The position numbers and the translations under genes are program-made. From Candidatus Methylopumilus rimovensis (GTDB taxonomy: Bacteria; Pseudomonadota; Gammaproteobacteria; Burkholderiales; Methylophilaceae): DNA of 64,000 bases. Within the stretch, counting starts at the first letter, position 1; each line of letters opens with the position of its first letter. Of this stretch, positions 40,329-49,259 are shown piece by piece. The stretch is taken from the NCBI RefSeq assembly GCF_006364615.1, contig NZ_CP040986.1:744001-808000 (forward strand), read 5' to 3'. The notes under the pieces were generated by a model, which worked only from the letters and a program-made list of their open reading frames with translations, ran no database searches and was not told the DNA's origin.

Positions 40329-42044
40329 ATGGCAACGACAGCAAAAAATACAGAATCAAAATCCACAGAAAGTTTCGCAGCTCTATTTGAAGAAAGCATT
40401 GCGCTTCAAGAAATGCGTTCAGGCGAAGTAATTACAGCCGAAGTTATATCTATTGATAATGACTTTGTGATTGTAAACGCAGGACTTAAATCAGAAAGCG
40501 TTATCAAAGCAGAAGAATTCCTTAATGACCAAGGCGGACTTGACGTTAAAGTGGGTGACTTTGTTAAAGTTGCAATTGAAAAACTAGAAGACGGTTTCGG
40601 TTCAACGATCTTATCAAGAGATAAAGCAAAGAAAATGCAGGCATGGCTTGATCTTGAAGATGCAATGAACGAAGGAACGGTAGTTAAAGGTTTTGTAAGT
40701 AGTCGCGTTAAAGGCGGCTTAAGAGTTTCTGTAAATGGAATCACAGCATTCTTACCAGGCTCTCTCGTTGATGTGAGACCTGTTAAAGATACATCGCCAT
40801 TTGAAAATAAAGAATGGGATCTTAAAGTTATCAAAATTGATAAGAAAAGAAACAACGTGGTTGTTTCAAGAAAAGCAGTGATGGAACAATCTTCAGGTGC
40901 GGACAGAGATGCTGTTATTGGCACACTTACTGAAGGTGCTACTGTAAAAGGCATCATTAAGAATATTACAGATTACGGTGCGTTCGTTGACTTAGGCGGT
41001 ATTGACGGCTTACTTCACATTACTGACTTAGCATGGAGACGCGTAAAGCATCCATCTGAAATCTTAAATATTGGCGATGAAGTTGAAGCTAAAGTGCTTA
41101 AATTTGATCAAGAAAAAAATCGTGTTTCATTAGGTTTAAAACAACTCGACGATGATCCTTGGAAAGGCTTATCAAGAAGATATCCAGTAAGCACTCGCCT
41201 ATTCGGTAAAGTATCTAATTTAACTGATTACGGTGCGTTTGTTGAAATTGAAGCAGGTATTGAAGGCTTAGTGCACGTTTCAGAAATGGACTGGACAAAT
41301 AAAAATATTCACCCAGGAAAAATTGCACAGCTCGGTGATGAGGTTGAAGTCATGATTCTTGAAATTGATGAAGATAGAAGAAGACTTTCATTGGGTATGA
41401 AACAATGCAAATCAAACCCATGGGCAGAATTTTCTGAAACACATAAAAAGGGTGACAAAGTTAGCGGCCCTATTAAATCAATCACTGATTTCGGTATCTT
41501 TATCGGTCTTGATGGCGGCATAGACGGTCTCATCCATTTATCTGATATCTCATGGGATAAAACAGGTGAAGAAGCTATTAGAAACTTTAAAAAGGGTGAC
41601 GAACTCGAAGCGCTTATCGTAGCAATCGATGTTGAGAAAGAAAGAATTTCTCTTGGACTTAAACAATTATCAGGCGACAACTTTACAGGCTTCACAAAAG
41701 CTAACGACAAAGGTAGTTTTGTTAAAGGCACAGTTAAATCAGCAGATGCTTCTGGTATCTTAGTGACTTTAGCTGACCAAGTTGAAGGCACAGTTGATAT
41801 TAGCGAAGTCAGCGAAGATAAAGTTGATGATGCATCAACTGTTGTTAAAGTTGGTGACGAAATTGAAGTTAAAATACTCAATGTCGATGCTAAAGAAAAA
41901 ACAATTCAACTTTCACTAAAGTCTAAAAATACAGCTAAACCAAAAGCTGCTAAGAAAAAAGTAGAAGCTGAAGAAAGTTCTGATAATGCGGGCACAACTA
42001 ATCTTGGCGCATTATTAAAGGCAAAATTAGATAGTAAAAAATAA
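40329..42044 (+). CDS. rpsA: 30S ribosomal protein S1
   Basis: Large mRNA-binding protein of the small subunit. It has 571 residues with six S1 (OB) repeats. Repeats 3-6 show the clear [20 protein letters not shown] type of motif, repeated as [21 protein letters not shown] and [21 protein letters not shown]. The tail is Lys/Ala/Glu-rich. Highly expressed and probably with its own promoter in the 84-base gap after cmk, which I could not pin to a consensus. The AGGT of GTAACATTT lies just ahead of the ATG. Confidence 0.98.
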   Translation: MATTAKNTESKSTESFAALFEESIALQEMRSGEVITAEVISIDNDFVIVNAGLKSESVIKAEEFLNDQGGLDVKVGDFVKVAIEKLEDGFGSTILSRDKAKKMQAWLDLEDAMNEGTVVKGFVSSRVKGGLRVSVNGITAFLPGSLVDVRPVKDTSPFENKEWDLKVIKIDKKRNNVVVSRKAVMEQSSGADRDAVIGTLTEGATVKGIIKNITDYGAFVDLGGIDGLLHITDLAWRRVKHPSEILNIGDEVEAKVLKFDQEKNRVSLGLKQLDDDPWKGLSRRYPVSTRLFGKVSNLTDYGAFVEIEAGIEGLVHVSEMDWTNKNIHPGKIAQLGDEVEVMILEIDEDRRRLSLGMKQCKSNPWAEFSETHKKGDKVSGPIKSITDFGIFIGLDGGIDGLIHLSDISWDKTGEEAIRNFKKGDELEALIVAIDVEKERISLGLKQLSGDNFTGFTKANDKGSFVKGTVKSADASGILVTLADQVEGTVDISEVSEDKVDDASTVVKVGDEIEVKILNVDAKEKTIQLSLKSKNTAKPKAAKKKVEAEESSDNAGTTNLGALLKAKLDSKK

Positions 42045-42052
42045 TTAATCTT

Positions 42053-42331
42053 ATGACGAAGTCTAAATTAATCAACTTACTTGCTAGCCGCTTCTCTCAG
42101 TTAGTCTATAAAGATGCTGAGTTATCGGTCAAAACTATTCTTGATGCCATGGGTGAAACGCTATCCAAAGGTAAAAGAATTGAAATCAGAGGGTTTGGTA
42201 GCTTTAGCTTAAATTACCGACCACCTCGTTTGGGGAGAAACCCTAAAACAGGTTCAAAAGTGGAAGTACCAGAAAAATATGTTCCACATTTTAAAGCAGG
42301 TAAAGAACTTAGAGATCGCGTTGATAAATAA
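42053..42331 (+). CDS. ihfB: Integration host factor subunit beta
   Basis: DNA-bending protein of the HU/IHF family, 92 residues. The arm region [20 protein letters not shown] contains the intercalating Pro and the NPKTG signature. [15 protein letters not shown] matches IHF-beta better than HU. The rpsA-ihfB order supports this. IHF-alpha is not in the window. A strong terminator follows 15 bases after the stop. Confidence 0.95.
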   Translation: MTKSKLINLLASRFSQLVYKDAELSVKTILDAMGETLSKGKRIEIRGFGSFSLNYRPPRLGRNPKTGSKVEVPEKYVPHFKAGKELRDRVDK

Positions 42332-42346
42332 GACTAAACATCATTT

Positions 42347-42383
42347 AAAAGCATATCTTCTTACCAGGATATGCTTTTTTTTT
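42347..42383 (+). terminator. Rho-independent terminator after ihfB
   Basis: Stem GCATATC (42351-42357) pairs with GATATGC (42368-42374) across a 10-base loop. Flanking AAAA/TTTT lengthens the stem, and nine T follow (42375-42383). It closes the tyrA-to-ihfB run. Confidence 0.9.
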
Positions 42384-42409
42384 GATCTATCAATTAATAG
42401 ATATACAAT
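42382..42409 (+). promoter_or_regulatory. Candidate promoter of lapB, near-leaderless
   Basis: TTGATC (42382-42387), a 16-base spacer and TACAAT (42404-42409) lie directly behind the terminator. The predicted start is about 3 bases before the lapB ATG (42419), so the transcript would be leaderless or nearly so. A small inverted repeat ATCTAT/ATAGAT lies between the hexamers. Confidence 0.45.
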
Positions 42410-42418
42410 AAATCAAAT

Positions 42419-43591
42419 ATGATTCAATTCGAATATTGGTGGCTCCTTGTTATTCCCTTCTTCTTTGCATTAGGCTGGGTAGCCGCTCGCATTGATATTA
42501 AACAACTTATGAAGGAGTCTACAAGCCTTCCTGCGACCTACTTTAAAGGACTTAATTACCTTATCACTAATCAATACGATAAAGCAGTAAACGCTTTTAT
42601 GGATGCTGTTCGTATTAATAATGAATCCCTTGAATTACACTTTGCCTTAGGCAGTATCTTAAGGCGTATAGGTCATATTGATCGCGCTATCAATATGCAT
42701 TTAGATTTATTAGAAAATCGTGACCTTAATCCCTCACAAGAAGAATCCGTGAAAGCTGAATTAGCTCAAGATTATCTTAAAGCCGGCTTATTTGATCGCG
42801 CTGAAGAGTTATTTCTAAAGTTAGAATCTGGAAAATATAAACAATATGCATCTAATGCTTTGCTTGAGATTTACGTGAAAGAACGTGAATGGCAAAACGC
42901 AATTAAGATGGCTACAAAATTAGAAAAAGAATCAGGTGTTTCATTCAGATTACAAATTAGTCATTACCATTGCGAAATCGCACTGAATTCGATTTTAGAT
43001 AAAGATAAAAAGTCAGCAGTTAAGTCGCTTAACGATGCGCTCGACGCACATAAGAAATGTGTTCGTGCAAATATTTTACTTGGTGATTTGGATGCGGAAG
43101 ATAGTGATCATAATAAAGCGATCAATCATTGGAAAAAAATTGAGTTTCAAGATCCTGAATCTCTAGGTCTTGTCGCAGCCAAGATACTTAATTCGTTTGA
43201 AAAGCTCAAAAAACCCGAAGAAGGTTTATCGCTTCTAAATCTTTATTTTGAAAATTACAAATTAAGATCACTACTTAATGTCATCTATGAAGCAACATTA
43301 AAATTACAAGGCTCGGAAATGGCTGAAGAGCTCGCGCGAAAAGAGCTTATAAGAAAGCCAAGCCTTCAAGCACTAGATCAATTATTTCAAGCCCGTGCCA
43401 TGAATAGCAAGCATAAAGAACAAGACATCCAACTTATTCAACAAACTGTTCGTAATGCTATTGGCAATCGACGTTTATTTACATGCAGCAGTTGTGGCTT
43501 TAAAGCCAAACAACACCATTGGCAATGCCCTGCTTGTAATGCTTGGGAAGCGCTGCCTTCAGAACCCACTGAGATAAATGAAATTAATTAA
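42419..43591 (+). CDS. lapB: Lipopolysaccharide assembly protein LapB (YciM)
   Basis: Inner-membrane adaptor that controls LpxC turnover through FtsH and so LPS synthesis. It has 390 residues. An N-terminal membrane segment (YWWLLVIPFFFALGWVAARI) is followed by tetratricopeptide repeats at about residues 40-330. A C-terminal rubredoxin-like zinc ribbon has Cys356, Cys359, Cys370 and Cys373 (CSSCGF ... CPAC). The small partner lapA usually lies between ihfB and lapB but is absent here. No Shine-Dalgarno is visible. The stop overlaps the pyrF start as TAATG. Confidence 0.93.
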   Translation: MIQFEYWWLLVIPFFFALGWVAARIDIKQLMKESTSLPATYFKGLNYLITNQYDKAVNAFMDAVRINNESLELHFALGSILRRIGHIDRAINMHLDLLENRDLNPSQEESVKAELAQDYLKAGLFDRAEELFLKLESGKYKQYASNALLEIYVKEREWQNAIKMATKLEKESGVSFRLQISHYHCEIALNSILDKDKKSAVKSLNDALDAHKKCVRANILLGDLDAEDSDHNKAINHWKKIEFQDPESLGLVAAKILNSFEKLKKPEEGLSLLNLYFENYKLRSLLNVIYEATLKLQGSEMAEELARKELIRKPSLQALDQLFQARAMNSKHKEQDIQLIQQTVRNAIGNRRLFTCSSCGFKAKQHHWQCPACNAWEALPSEPTEINEIN

Positions 43592-44292
43592 TGACAGCAA
43601 AGCATAAAGTTACCGTAGCTCTTGATTATGCAAATCTTGTAGAAGCAAAAACCTTAGTTTCACAACTTAATCCAGAGTATTGCAATTTAAAAGTCGGCAA
43701 AGAATTATTTACAGCAACTGGTCCTTCCCTCATCGAATATCTTCAAACTAAAAATTTCAAAGTATTTTTAGATCTTAAATTCCATGACATTCCCACTACT
43801 GTTAAAAAAGCATGTGAGGCTGCGAGTCAATTAGGAGTATGGATGCTTAATGTGCATGCTTCTGGAGGAACTAATATGTTGGAGGCTGCACTCGAAGGCA
43901 CAAGTAAAGTTAAACAGCCGCCCCTTCTAATTGCGGTGACCGTATTAACAAGTATGGATCAAAAAACTTTAGAAGAAATTGGTATATCTAGAAACTTGGA
44001 AGATCAGGTATTACACCTTGCTAAATTAACTGAAAAAAGCGGACTTCATGGCATCGTATGTTCTGCCAAAGATTTAGTTTTCTTAAAAAATCACTTTAGC
44101 CCATCATTTTTATTTGTAACACCAGGAATAAGAATGACAGATGATATTGCAAATGACCAAGTGAGAACGATGACGCCTGTTGAAGCTATTAAATCAGGAT
44201 CCAGTCATTTAGTCATTGGAAGGCCTATAACCCAATCAAAAGATCCATCAAAAACTTTAGAAAAAATTTACTTAGAAATTAACCGTAGTTAA
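43591..44292 (+). CDS. pyrF: Orotidine 5'-phosphate decarboxylase
   Basis: Last step of UMP synthesis. It has 233 residues. The catalytic Asp-x-Lys-xx-Asp motif is Asp61, Lys63, Asp66 in FLDLKFHDIPTT. The phosphate-binding end is LVIGRPITQSKDP. The ATG overlaps the lapB stop by one base, so translation is coupled. The stop abuts the convergent metG stop with no gap. Confidence 0.97.
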   Translation: MTAKHKVTVALDYANLVEAKTLVSQLNPEYCNLKVGKELFTATGPSLIEYLQTKNFKVFLDLKFHDIPTTVKKACEAASQLGVWMLNVHASGGTNMLEAALEGTSKVKQPPLLIAVTVLTSMDQKTLEEIGISRNLEDQVLHLAKLTEKSGLHGIVCSAKDLVFLKNHFSPSFLFVTPGIRMTDDIANDQVRTMTPVEAIKSGSSHLVIGRPITQSKDPSKTLEKIYLEINRS

Positions 44293-46326
44293 TTATTTAA
44301 TGCGCATACCAGGTTTGGCGCCTTGATCTGGAAAAAGAACAAATGGCCCTTCTGATTCATCACTTGCAGCAAGCACCATACCTTCAGACAAGCCAAATTT
44401 CATTTGTCTTGGCTTTAAATTAGCGACCATGACGGTTAATTTTCCAACAAGCTGATCAGGATTATATTTAGATTTAATACCTGCAAAAACTTGTCTTGGG
44501 CGACCGTCATTAAGATCTAAACTTAACCTCAAAAGACTATCTGCACCCTCTACAAAAGAAGCTTCTTTAATAAGCGCGACTCTTAAATCAATCTTCATAA
44601 AGTCATCGATGGAAATCGTTGATTGATCGACTTCTGCCTTTTTCGAAGCTTCATTATTTTTATCTAAGGATTCTTTGTTTGATTCAATCATCATATCGAT
44701 ATCTTTCTTTTCAACTCTAGTTAATATGTGCTGATATTCGTTAACGGTAATATCTTTCCTATCAAGATCTTTGAATGACATAAATTCTTTTTCATTAAAG
44801 AATTTTGCAATGTCTGCCGTAAGTTTTGGCAATACGGGTGCGAGATATATAGAGAGCCTTCTAAAAGCTTCAAGGCTTCGGCTGCATATCACATGCAAAT
44901 CAGAACCTGTTTTATGTTGTGCATCATCTTTTGCAAGTGTCCAAGGTGCTTTTGTGTTGACATACTCATTTGTAATATCTGCCACACGCATAATTTCTCG
45001 AACTGCACGGCCATACTCCCTAAATTCAAAGCAGCTTTTGATTTCATTTTCTATGTCTTTACATTTCTGAGTGATAGCAATATGTTCTTTTTCAGTTTTT
45101 GAATCGTCAAGAAAAAGTTTACCTTCAAAATATTTATGAATAAATCCTGATGTTCGACTTGCAATATTAATAAACTTACCTACAAGATCACTATTCACTC
45201 GAGATAAGAAATCATCTAAATTAAGATCTATGTCTTCCATCGTACTATTTAATTTAGCAGCGTAATAATATCGAAGGTAATCTGGATTTTTAATATGATC
45301 TAAGTAACTTCTGGCTGTGATAAAAGTGCCACGAGATTTAGACATCTTTTCCGCATTTACTGTGAGAAAACCATGTGCAAAAATCTTTGTCGGTTTTCTA
45401 TAGCCAGAAAATTCTAATGTTGCTGGCCAAAATAATGCATGGAAATAAAGAATATCTTTGCCAATAAAATGATATAGCTCTGTTTTTGAATCTGTGTTCC
45501 AAAACTCATCAAAATTAATTTTTTTATCTTCACAAAGTTTTTTAAAGCTCGCCATGTAACCAATTGGTGCATCAAGCCATACATAAAAATATTTACCTGG
45601 CGCGTCAGGGATTTCAAAACCAAAATAAGGTGCATCTCTCGAAATATCCCAATCCGCCAAGCCAGATTTAAACCACTCTTTCATTTTATTTGCAGCTTCT
45701 TGCTGAAGTGTTCCTGAGGATGTCCAATCAGCTAAAAATGTTTCACATTCTGAAAGCTTAAAGAAGTAATGTTCCGTTTCTTTCCTAATTGGAACAGAGC
45801 CTGAGACCGAAGATATAGGGTTAATTAATTCTGTAGGCGCATACGTTGCACCACAAACTTCACATGAATCACCATATTGATCTTTAGCGTGACACTTAGG
45901 ACATTCACCTTTAATAAAGCGATCAGGTAAAAACATTTCTTTTACTGGGTCGTAAAATTGCTCTATCGTTTTCGTATAAATCTTTTTATTCTGTTTAAGT
46001 TTTTTATAAACAGTTTGAGATAGCTCAAGATTTTCAGAGGAATTTGTAGAGTAAAAATTATCAAAATTTACAAAAAAATCCGAAAAATCTTTCGAGTGCT
46101 CTATATGTACTTTTTTAATCAGCGCTTCTGGAGTAATACCCTCTTTTTCAGCCCTGAGCATAATAGGGGTTCCATGTGTATCATCGGCGCATACATAATA
46201 GGCCTCATGGCCTTGCATCTTTTGAAATCTAACCCAAATATCAGTTTGGATATATTCCACTAAATGGCCTAAATGAATGCTTCCATTCGCGTAGGGCAAG
46301 GCTGAAGTGACTAAGATCTTTCGCAT
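44293..46326 (-). CDS. metG: Methionine-tRNA ligase
   Basis: Class I synthetase, 677 residues. The HIGH signature is HLGH at residues 18-21 and KMSKS at about 328-332. A knuckle zinc site is [19 protein letters not shown] at about 142-160. A C-terminal EMAP/Trbp111-like tRNA-binding and dimerisation domain starts at about 575 ([17 protein letters not shown]). Full length. The metG / mrp divergent pair is common in proteobacteria. Confidence 0.98.
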   Translation of the reverse strand: MRKILVTSALPYANGSIHLGHLVEYIQTDIWVRFQKMQGHEAYYVCADDTHGTPIMLRAEKEGITPEALIKKVHIEHSKDFSDFFVNFDNFYSTNSSENLELSQTVYKKLKQNKKIYTKTIEQFYDPVKEMFLPDRFIKGECPKCHAKDQYGDSCEVCGATYAPTELINPISSVSGSVPIRKETEHYFFKLSECETFLADWTSSGTLQQEAANKMKEWFKSGLADWDISRDAPYFGFEIPDAPGKYFYVWLDAPIGYMASFKKLCEDKKINFDEFWNTDSKTELYHFIGKDILYFHALFWPATLEFSGYRKPTKIFAHGFLTVNAEKMSKSRGTFITARSYLDHIKNPDYLRYYYAAKLNSTMEDIDLNLDDFLSRVNSDLVGKFINIASRTSGFIHKYFEGKLFLDDSKTEKEHIAITQKCKDIENEIKSCFEFREYGRAVREIMRVADITNEYVNTKAPWTLAKDDAQHKTGSDLHVICSRSLEAFRRLSIYLAPVLPKLTADIAKFFNEKEFMSFKDLDRKDITVNEYQHILTRVEKKDIDMMIESNKESLDKNNEASKKAEVDQSTISIDDFMKIDLRVALIKEASFVEGADSLLRLSLDLNDGRPRQVFAGIKSKYNPDQLVGKLTVMVANLKPRQMKFGLSEGMVLAASDESEGPFVLFPDQGAKPGMRIK

Positions 46327-46409
46327 GAATTGAGAAACTTTATTGATTTGACTAAGTCCCTATTCTATCAAATGACGCCTCAACTAAGATAGGTTAAAAT
46401 TACCATCTC
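46327..46409. promoter_or_regulatory. Divergent promoter region metG / mrp
   Basis: An 83-base gap between outward-facing genes. A TTAAAAT -10-like element at about 46393-46399 could serve mrp, but no clear -35 is seen. Nothing else is evident. Confidence 0.3.
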
Positions 46410-47498
46410 ATGACACACTCAGAACAACAAATAAAAGATTTATTAAAGGACGTTGTTGATCCCAATACAAACGACAACCTTATTAACGATAAATCTATCA
46501 AGAGCATTTCAATTAAAGACAATGATATTGATATCAAAGTCTTGCTTGGTTACCCTGCTAATAGTCAATTAAATGACATCAAAAATTTGATTGCGACTCA
46601 AATTAAAAAAACACTACCTGAAGTTAATTTAAATATTGAGGTTGATTTTAAAATCACATCTCACGCAGCTCAAAAAGGTATAGCACTTATTCCTGGTGTT
46701 AAAAACATTATTGCCGTCGCTTCTGGAAAAGGTGGCGTAGGAAAATCTACAACTGCAGTCAATCTCGCTTTAGCTTTATCAACTGAAGGTGCTCGCGTAG
46801 GTATTTTGGATGCTGATATATACGGTCCAAGCCAGCCTCAAATGTTGGGGATATACACAAAGCCTGAGAGCAAAGATGGTAAATCTATGGAGCCAATTAT
46901 GGCTCACAACATTCAAGCTATGTCGATTGGGTTCCTTGTAGATACAGAAACGCCCATGGTATGGCGAGGTCCTATGGTGACAGGCACACTCGAACAGCTT
47001 TTAAAAGAAACAAGGTGGGATAACCTTGATTATCTTATTGTTGATTTACCTCCTGGCACCGGCGATATTCAACTCACTTTATCTCAAAAAGTACCTGTCA
47101 CAGGCGCGATTATTGTTACAACACCGCAAGATATCGCCTTACTTGATGCTAGGCGCGGACTAAAGATGTTTGAAAAAGTAAATATTCCAATTATTGGTAT
47201 TGTAGAAAATATGGCTATGCACACATGTTCAAAATGTGGCAACGAAGAACATATCTTTGGATCGGGTGGTGCTAAAAAAATGTGTCAGGATTATGATGTA
47301 TCTCTTTTAGGAAGCCTTCCTTTAGACATTAAGATTAGGGAGCAATCTGATGATGGTAATCCAACAGTGGTAGCCGAACCTGAAAGTAGCGCTGCAAAAA
47401 CTTACATGAAAATTGCTCGTTTAACAGCCGTTAAGGTATCTAAACTCGCCCAAGATTACAGCAATAAATTCCCAAATATTGTGATTCAAAAAACCTAA
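46410..47498 (+). CDS. apbC: Mrp/ApbC-type iron-sulfur carrier P-loop ATPase
   Basis: Cytoplasmic scaffold/carrier that binds and transfers [4Fe-4S] clusters. It has 362 residues. An N-terminal MIP18-like (DUF59) domain at about residues 5-85 is followed by the deviant Walker A GKGGVGKST (106-114) and DLPPGTGDIQLTL. The cluster-binding CxxC lies in MHTCSKCGNEEHIFG. Full length. The 3' end overlaps the convergent pgl stop by 4 bases. Confidence 0.95.
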   Translation: MTHSEQQIKDLLKDVVDPNTNDNLINDKSIKSISIKDNDIDIKVLLGYPANSQLNDIKNLIATQIKKTLPEVNLNIEVDFKITSHAAQKGIALIPGVKNIIAVASGKGGVGKSTTAVNLALALSTEGARVGILDADIYGPSQPQMLGIYTKPESKDGKSMEPIMAHNIQAMSIGFLVDTETPMVWRGPMVTGTLEQLLKETRWDNLDYLIVDLPPGTGDIQLTLSQKVPVTGAIIVTTPQDIALLDARRGLKMFEKVNIPIIGIVENMAMHTCSKCGNEEHIFGSGGAKKMCQDYDVSLLGSLPLDIKIREQSDDGNPTVVAEPESSAAKTYMKIARLTAVKVSKLAQDYSNKFPNIVIQKT

Positions 47499-48172
47499 CT
47501 TACGTTAAAACAAAATACATCTACCCCGTTGTTACAAGTAACTGTGCTGGCAGGTATCAAATCCCCTGCTTTCCATTGATTTATCGCTGTTTGTTTCTCT
47601 TTTCCACTGACCAAGAAAAGTACAGATTTAGATCGACTTAAGCGTGCTGGCGACATAGATATTCTTAATGGTGGTGGCTTGGGTGCATCAAAGACCGCTA
47701 AAGCATCTAAATTGTTATCCCAGCTATGTCCTGGGAATAAACTTGCCGTATGGGCGTCTTCACCAAGCCCCAGAAGGACAAGATCAAAATCACCTACCTG
47801 GCTTAATGTTTGGTTATATACATGGGCACCTTCTACTGGACCAAGCTCAGCTGGAATTGTATGAATGTTTTGCACTGGAATATCGATATGATTGAGCCAT
47901 GCTTCAAACGCCATAGTACTATTTCGATCTTGGTGATCGGAATCAAGACATCTCTCATCACCGAAATAGATCTGCCATTTGTGCCAATCTGTTTTGATGT
48001 TTTTAAGCAGTGTATAGACGTTTTTAGGTGTCGATCCTCCCGCTAATACAATATGAAACTGGCCCCGCGTTTTAATTGAAGACTCTGCTAAGGCTATAAC
48101 CTTCTCCATAGCAGCTTGATCAAGAGAAGCTTGGCTTTCAAATGACTGCCATTTGATTTGTTTCAAATTCAT
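47495..48172 (-). CDS. pgl: 6-phosphogluconolactonase (DevB type)
   Basis: Hydrolyses 6-phosphogluconolactone between Zwf and Gnd. It has 225 residues. Motifs are HIVLAGGSTPKNVY, IYFGDERCLDSDHQDRNS and LLGLGEDAHTASLFPG, with His and Asp/Glu in the pocket of the glucosamine-6-phosphate-isomerase-like fold. It is transcribed away from gnd-zwf across a 154-base shared control region. The trio completes the oxidative pentose phosphate steps in one locus. Confidence 0.95.
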   Translation of the reverse strand: MNLKQIKWQSFESQASLDQAAMEKVIALAESSIKTRGQFHIVLAGGSTPKNVYTLLKNIKTDWHKWQIYFGDERCLDSDHQDRNSTMAFEAWLNHIDIPVQNIHTIPAELGPVEGAHVYNQTLSQVGDFDLVLLGLGEDAHTASLFPGHSWDNNLDALAVFDAPKPPPLRISMSPARLSRSKSVLFLVSGKEKQTAINQWKAGDLIPASTVTCNNGVDVFCFNVS

Positions 48173-48326
48173 GTAAATCTTTCAAAATAATATGGATTTT
48201 ATATCGAAATCAATTCCTTGAAGAGGCTTGCGTTTGATATAATTTAAGTTGTATCGCACTTTAAACTAATTTGCTTTATTCCAAAAGATTAAGCAATAAC
48301 AAATCTTCCATAAAAAGGTAAAAAAA
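48173..48326. promoter_or_regulatory. Shared control region pgl / gnd
   Basis: A consensus TATAAT lies at 48238-48243 on the plus strand, but no good -35 lies at 17 bases; TTGAAG gives only 14. AAGATT (48285-48290) and AATCTT (48302-48307) form a weak inverted repeat in the gnd leader. AAGGT precedes the gnd ATG by about 8 bases. Promoter strength and any regulator are unknown. Confidence 0.4.
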
Positions 48327-49235
48327 ATGAAATTAGCAATGATTGGTCTCGGAAAAATGGGTGGCAATATGGCTACTCGTCTTGTTCAAAAAGGTATTTC
48401 TGTTGTAGGTTTTGACCGAAGTGCAGAAGTTGTAAAAACACTCGAAGAAAAAGCAAACATTATTGGCGCAAACTCAGTTGCAGATGCTGTAGCAAAATTA
48501 GATAGTCAAAAAATTGTATGGCTCATGGTGCCAGCAGGAAATCCAACCGAAGAACAAATCAAAGAACTCATTCCAATGCTCAATAAAGGCGACATTATTA
48601 TTGACGGTGGCAATTCAAATTACAAACACTCTCAGCGCATCGGTAAACTCCTTGAAGAAAAAGGTATTGGCTTCATGGATTGCGGCACATCAGGAGGTGT
48701 ATGGGGCTTAGCAAACGGCTACTGCTTAATGGTAGGCGCAAAACAAGAAGTTGCAGATACAATGAAACCTATTCTTCAAGCGCTAGCTCACGCAGATCGT
48801 GGCTGGGCTCATGTAGGTCCTGTAGGCTCAGGTCACTTTACCAAAATGATACACAATGGTATCGAATACGGCATGATGCAATCATTCGCTGAAGGCCTTG
48901 AGCTTCTTAAAGGTAAAAGTGAATTTAAACTTGATTTAGCGCAAATTACAGAATTATGGAAGCACGGCTCAGTAGTCAGAAGTTGGTTATTAGATTTAAC
49001 TGCTGACGCTCTAAAAGAAGATCAAGAGCTTGAAGAAATTGCTCCTTATGTAGCTGACTCAGGCGAAGGCAGATGGACTGTTGTTGAATCAATTGAGCAA
49101 GGTATTCCAGTTCCAGTGCTTACACTTGCATTGCAAGTGAGATTTAGAAGCCAAGAAAAACAAGGTTATGGCTATAGATTGCTATCAGTAATGCGTAATG
49201 CATTTGGTGGTCATGTAGTAAAAAAATCTAAATAA
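48327..49235 (+). CDS. gnd: 6-phosphogluconate dehydrogenase, decarboxylating (short YqeC/GntZ type)
   Basis: Oxidises 6-phosphogluconate to ribulose-5-phosphate and CO2. It has 302 residues, the short class (long enzymes have about 470). The Rossmann motif is GLGKMGGNMA at residues 7-16, followed by the active-site MDCGTSGGVWG and the Lys in VGSGHFTKMIHNGIEYGMMQ. The second strand ends Gly-Phe-Asp-Arg-Ser (Asp30, Arg31), where NADP-specific enzymes usually have Asn-Arg. This suggests NAD use, but Arg31 leaves dual use open. It is followed 24 bases later by zwf. In RuMP methylotrophs this is the step releasing formaldehyde carbon as CO2. Confidence 0.95.
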   Translation: MKLAMIGLGKMGGNMATRLVQKGISVVGFDRSAEVVKTLEEKANIIGANSVADAVAKLDSQKIVWLMVPAGNPTEEQIKELIPMLNKGDIIIDGGNSNYKHSQRIGKLLEEKGIGFMDCGTSGGVWGLANGYCLMVGAKQEVADTMKPILQALAHADRGWAHVGPVGSGHFTKMIHNGIEYGMMQSFAEGLELLKGKSEFKLDLAQITELWKHGSVVRSWLLDLTADALKEDQELEEIAPYVADSGEGRWTVVESIEQGIPVPVLTLALQVRFRSQEKQGYGYRLLSVMRNAFGGHVVKKSK

Positions 49236-49259
49236 CTTTTTTACATTCTTAAATTATCT

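Noticed and set aside
40406-41881. Two long antisense frames (183 and 190 codons) inside rpsA
   Set aside because: They are Ser/Thr/Pro-rich, have no recognisable domain, and lie opposite a strongly conserved S1 gene whose codon pattern explains the open antisense frame.
48285-48307. AAGATT/AATCTT hairpin in the gnd leader as a riboswitch
   Set aside because: The arms are six A/T-rich bases with an 11-base loop, within chance expectation in this base composition. No known riboswitch core is visible.
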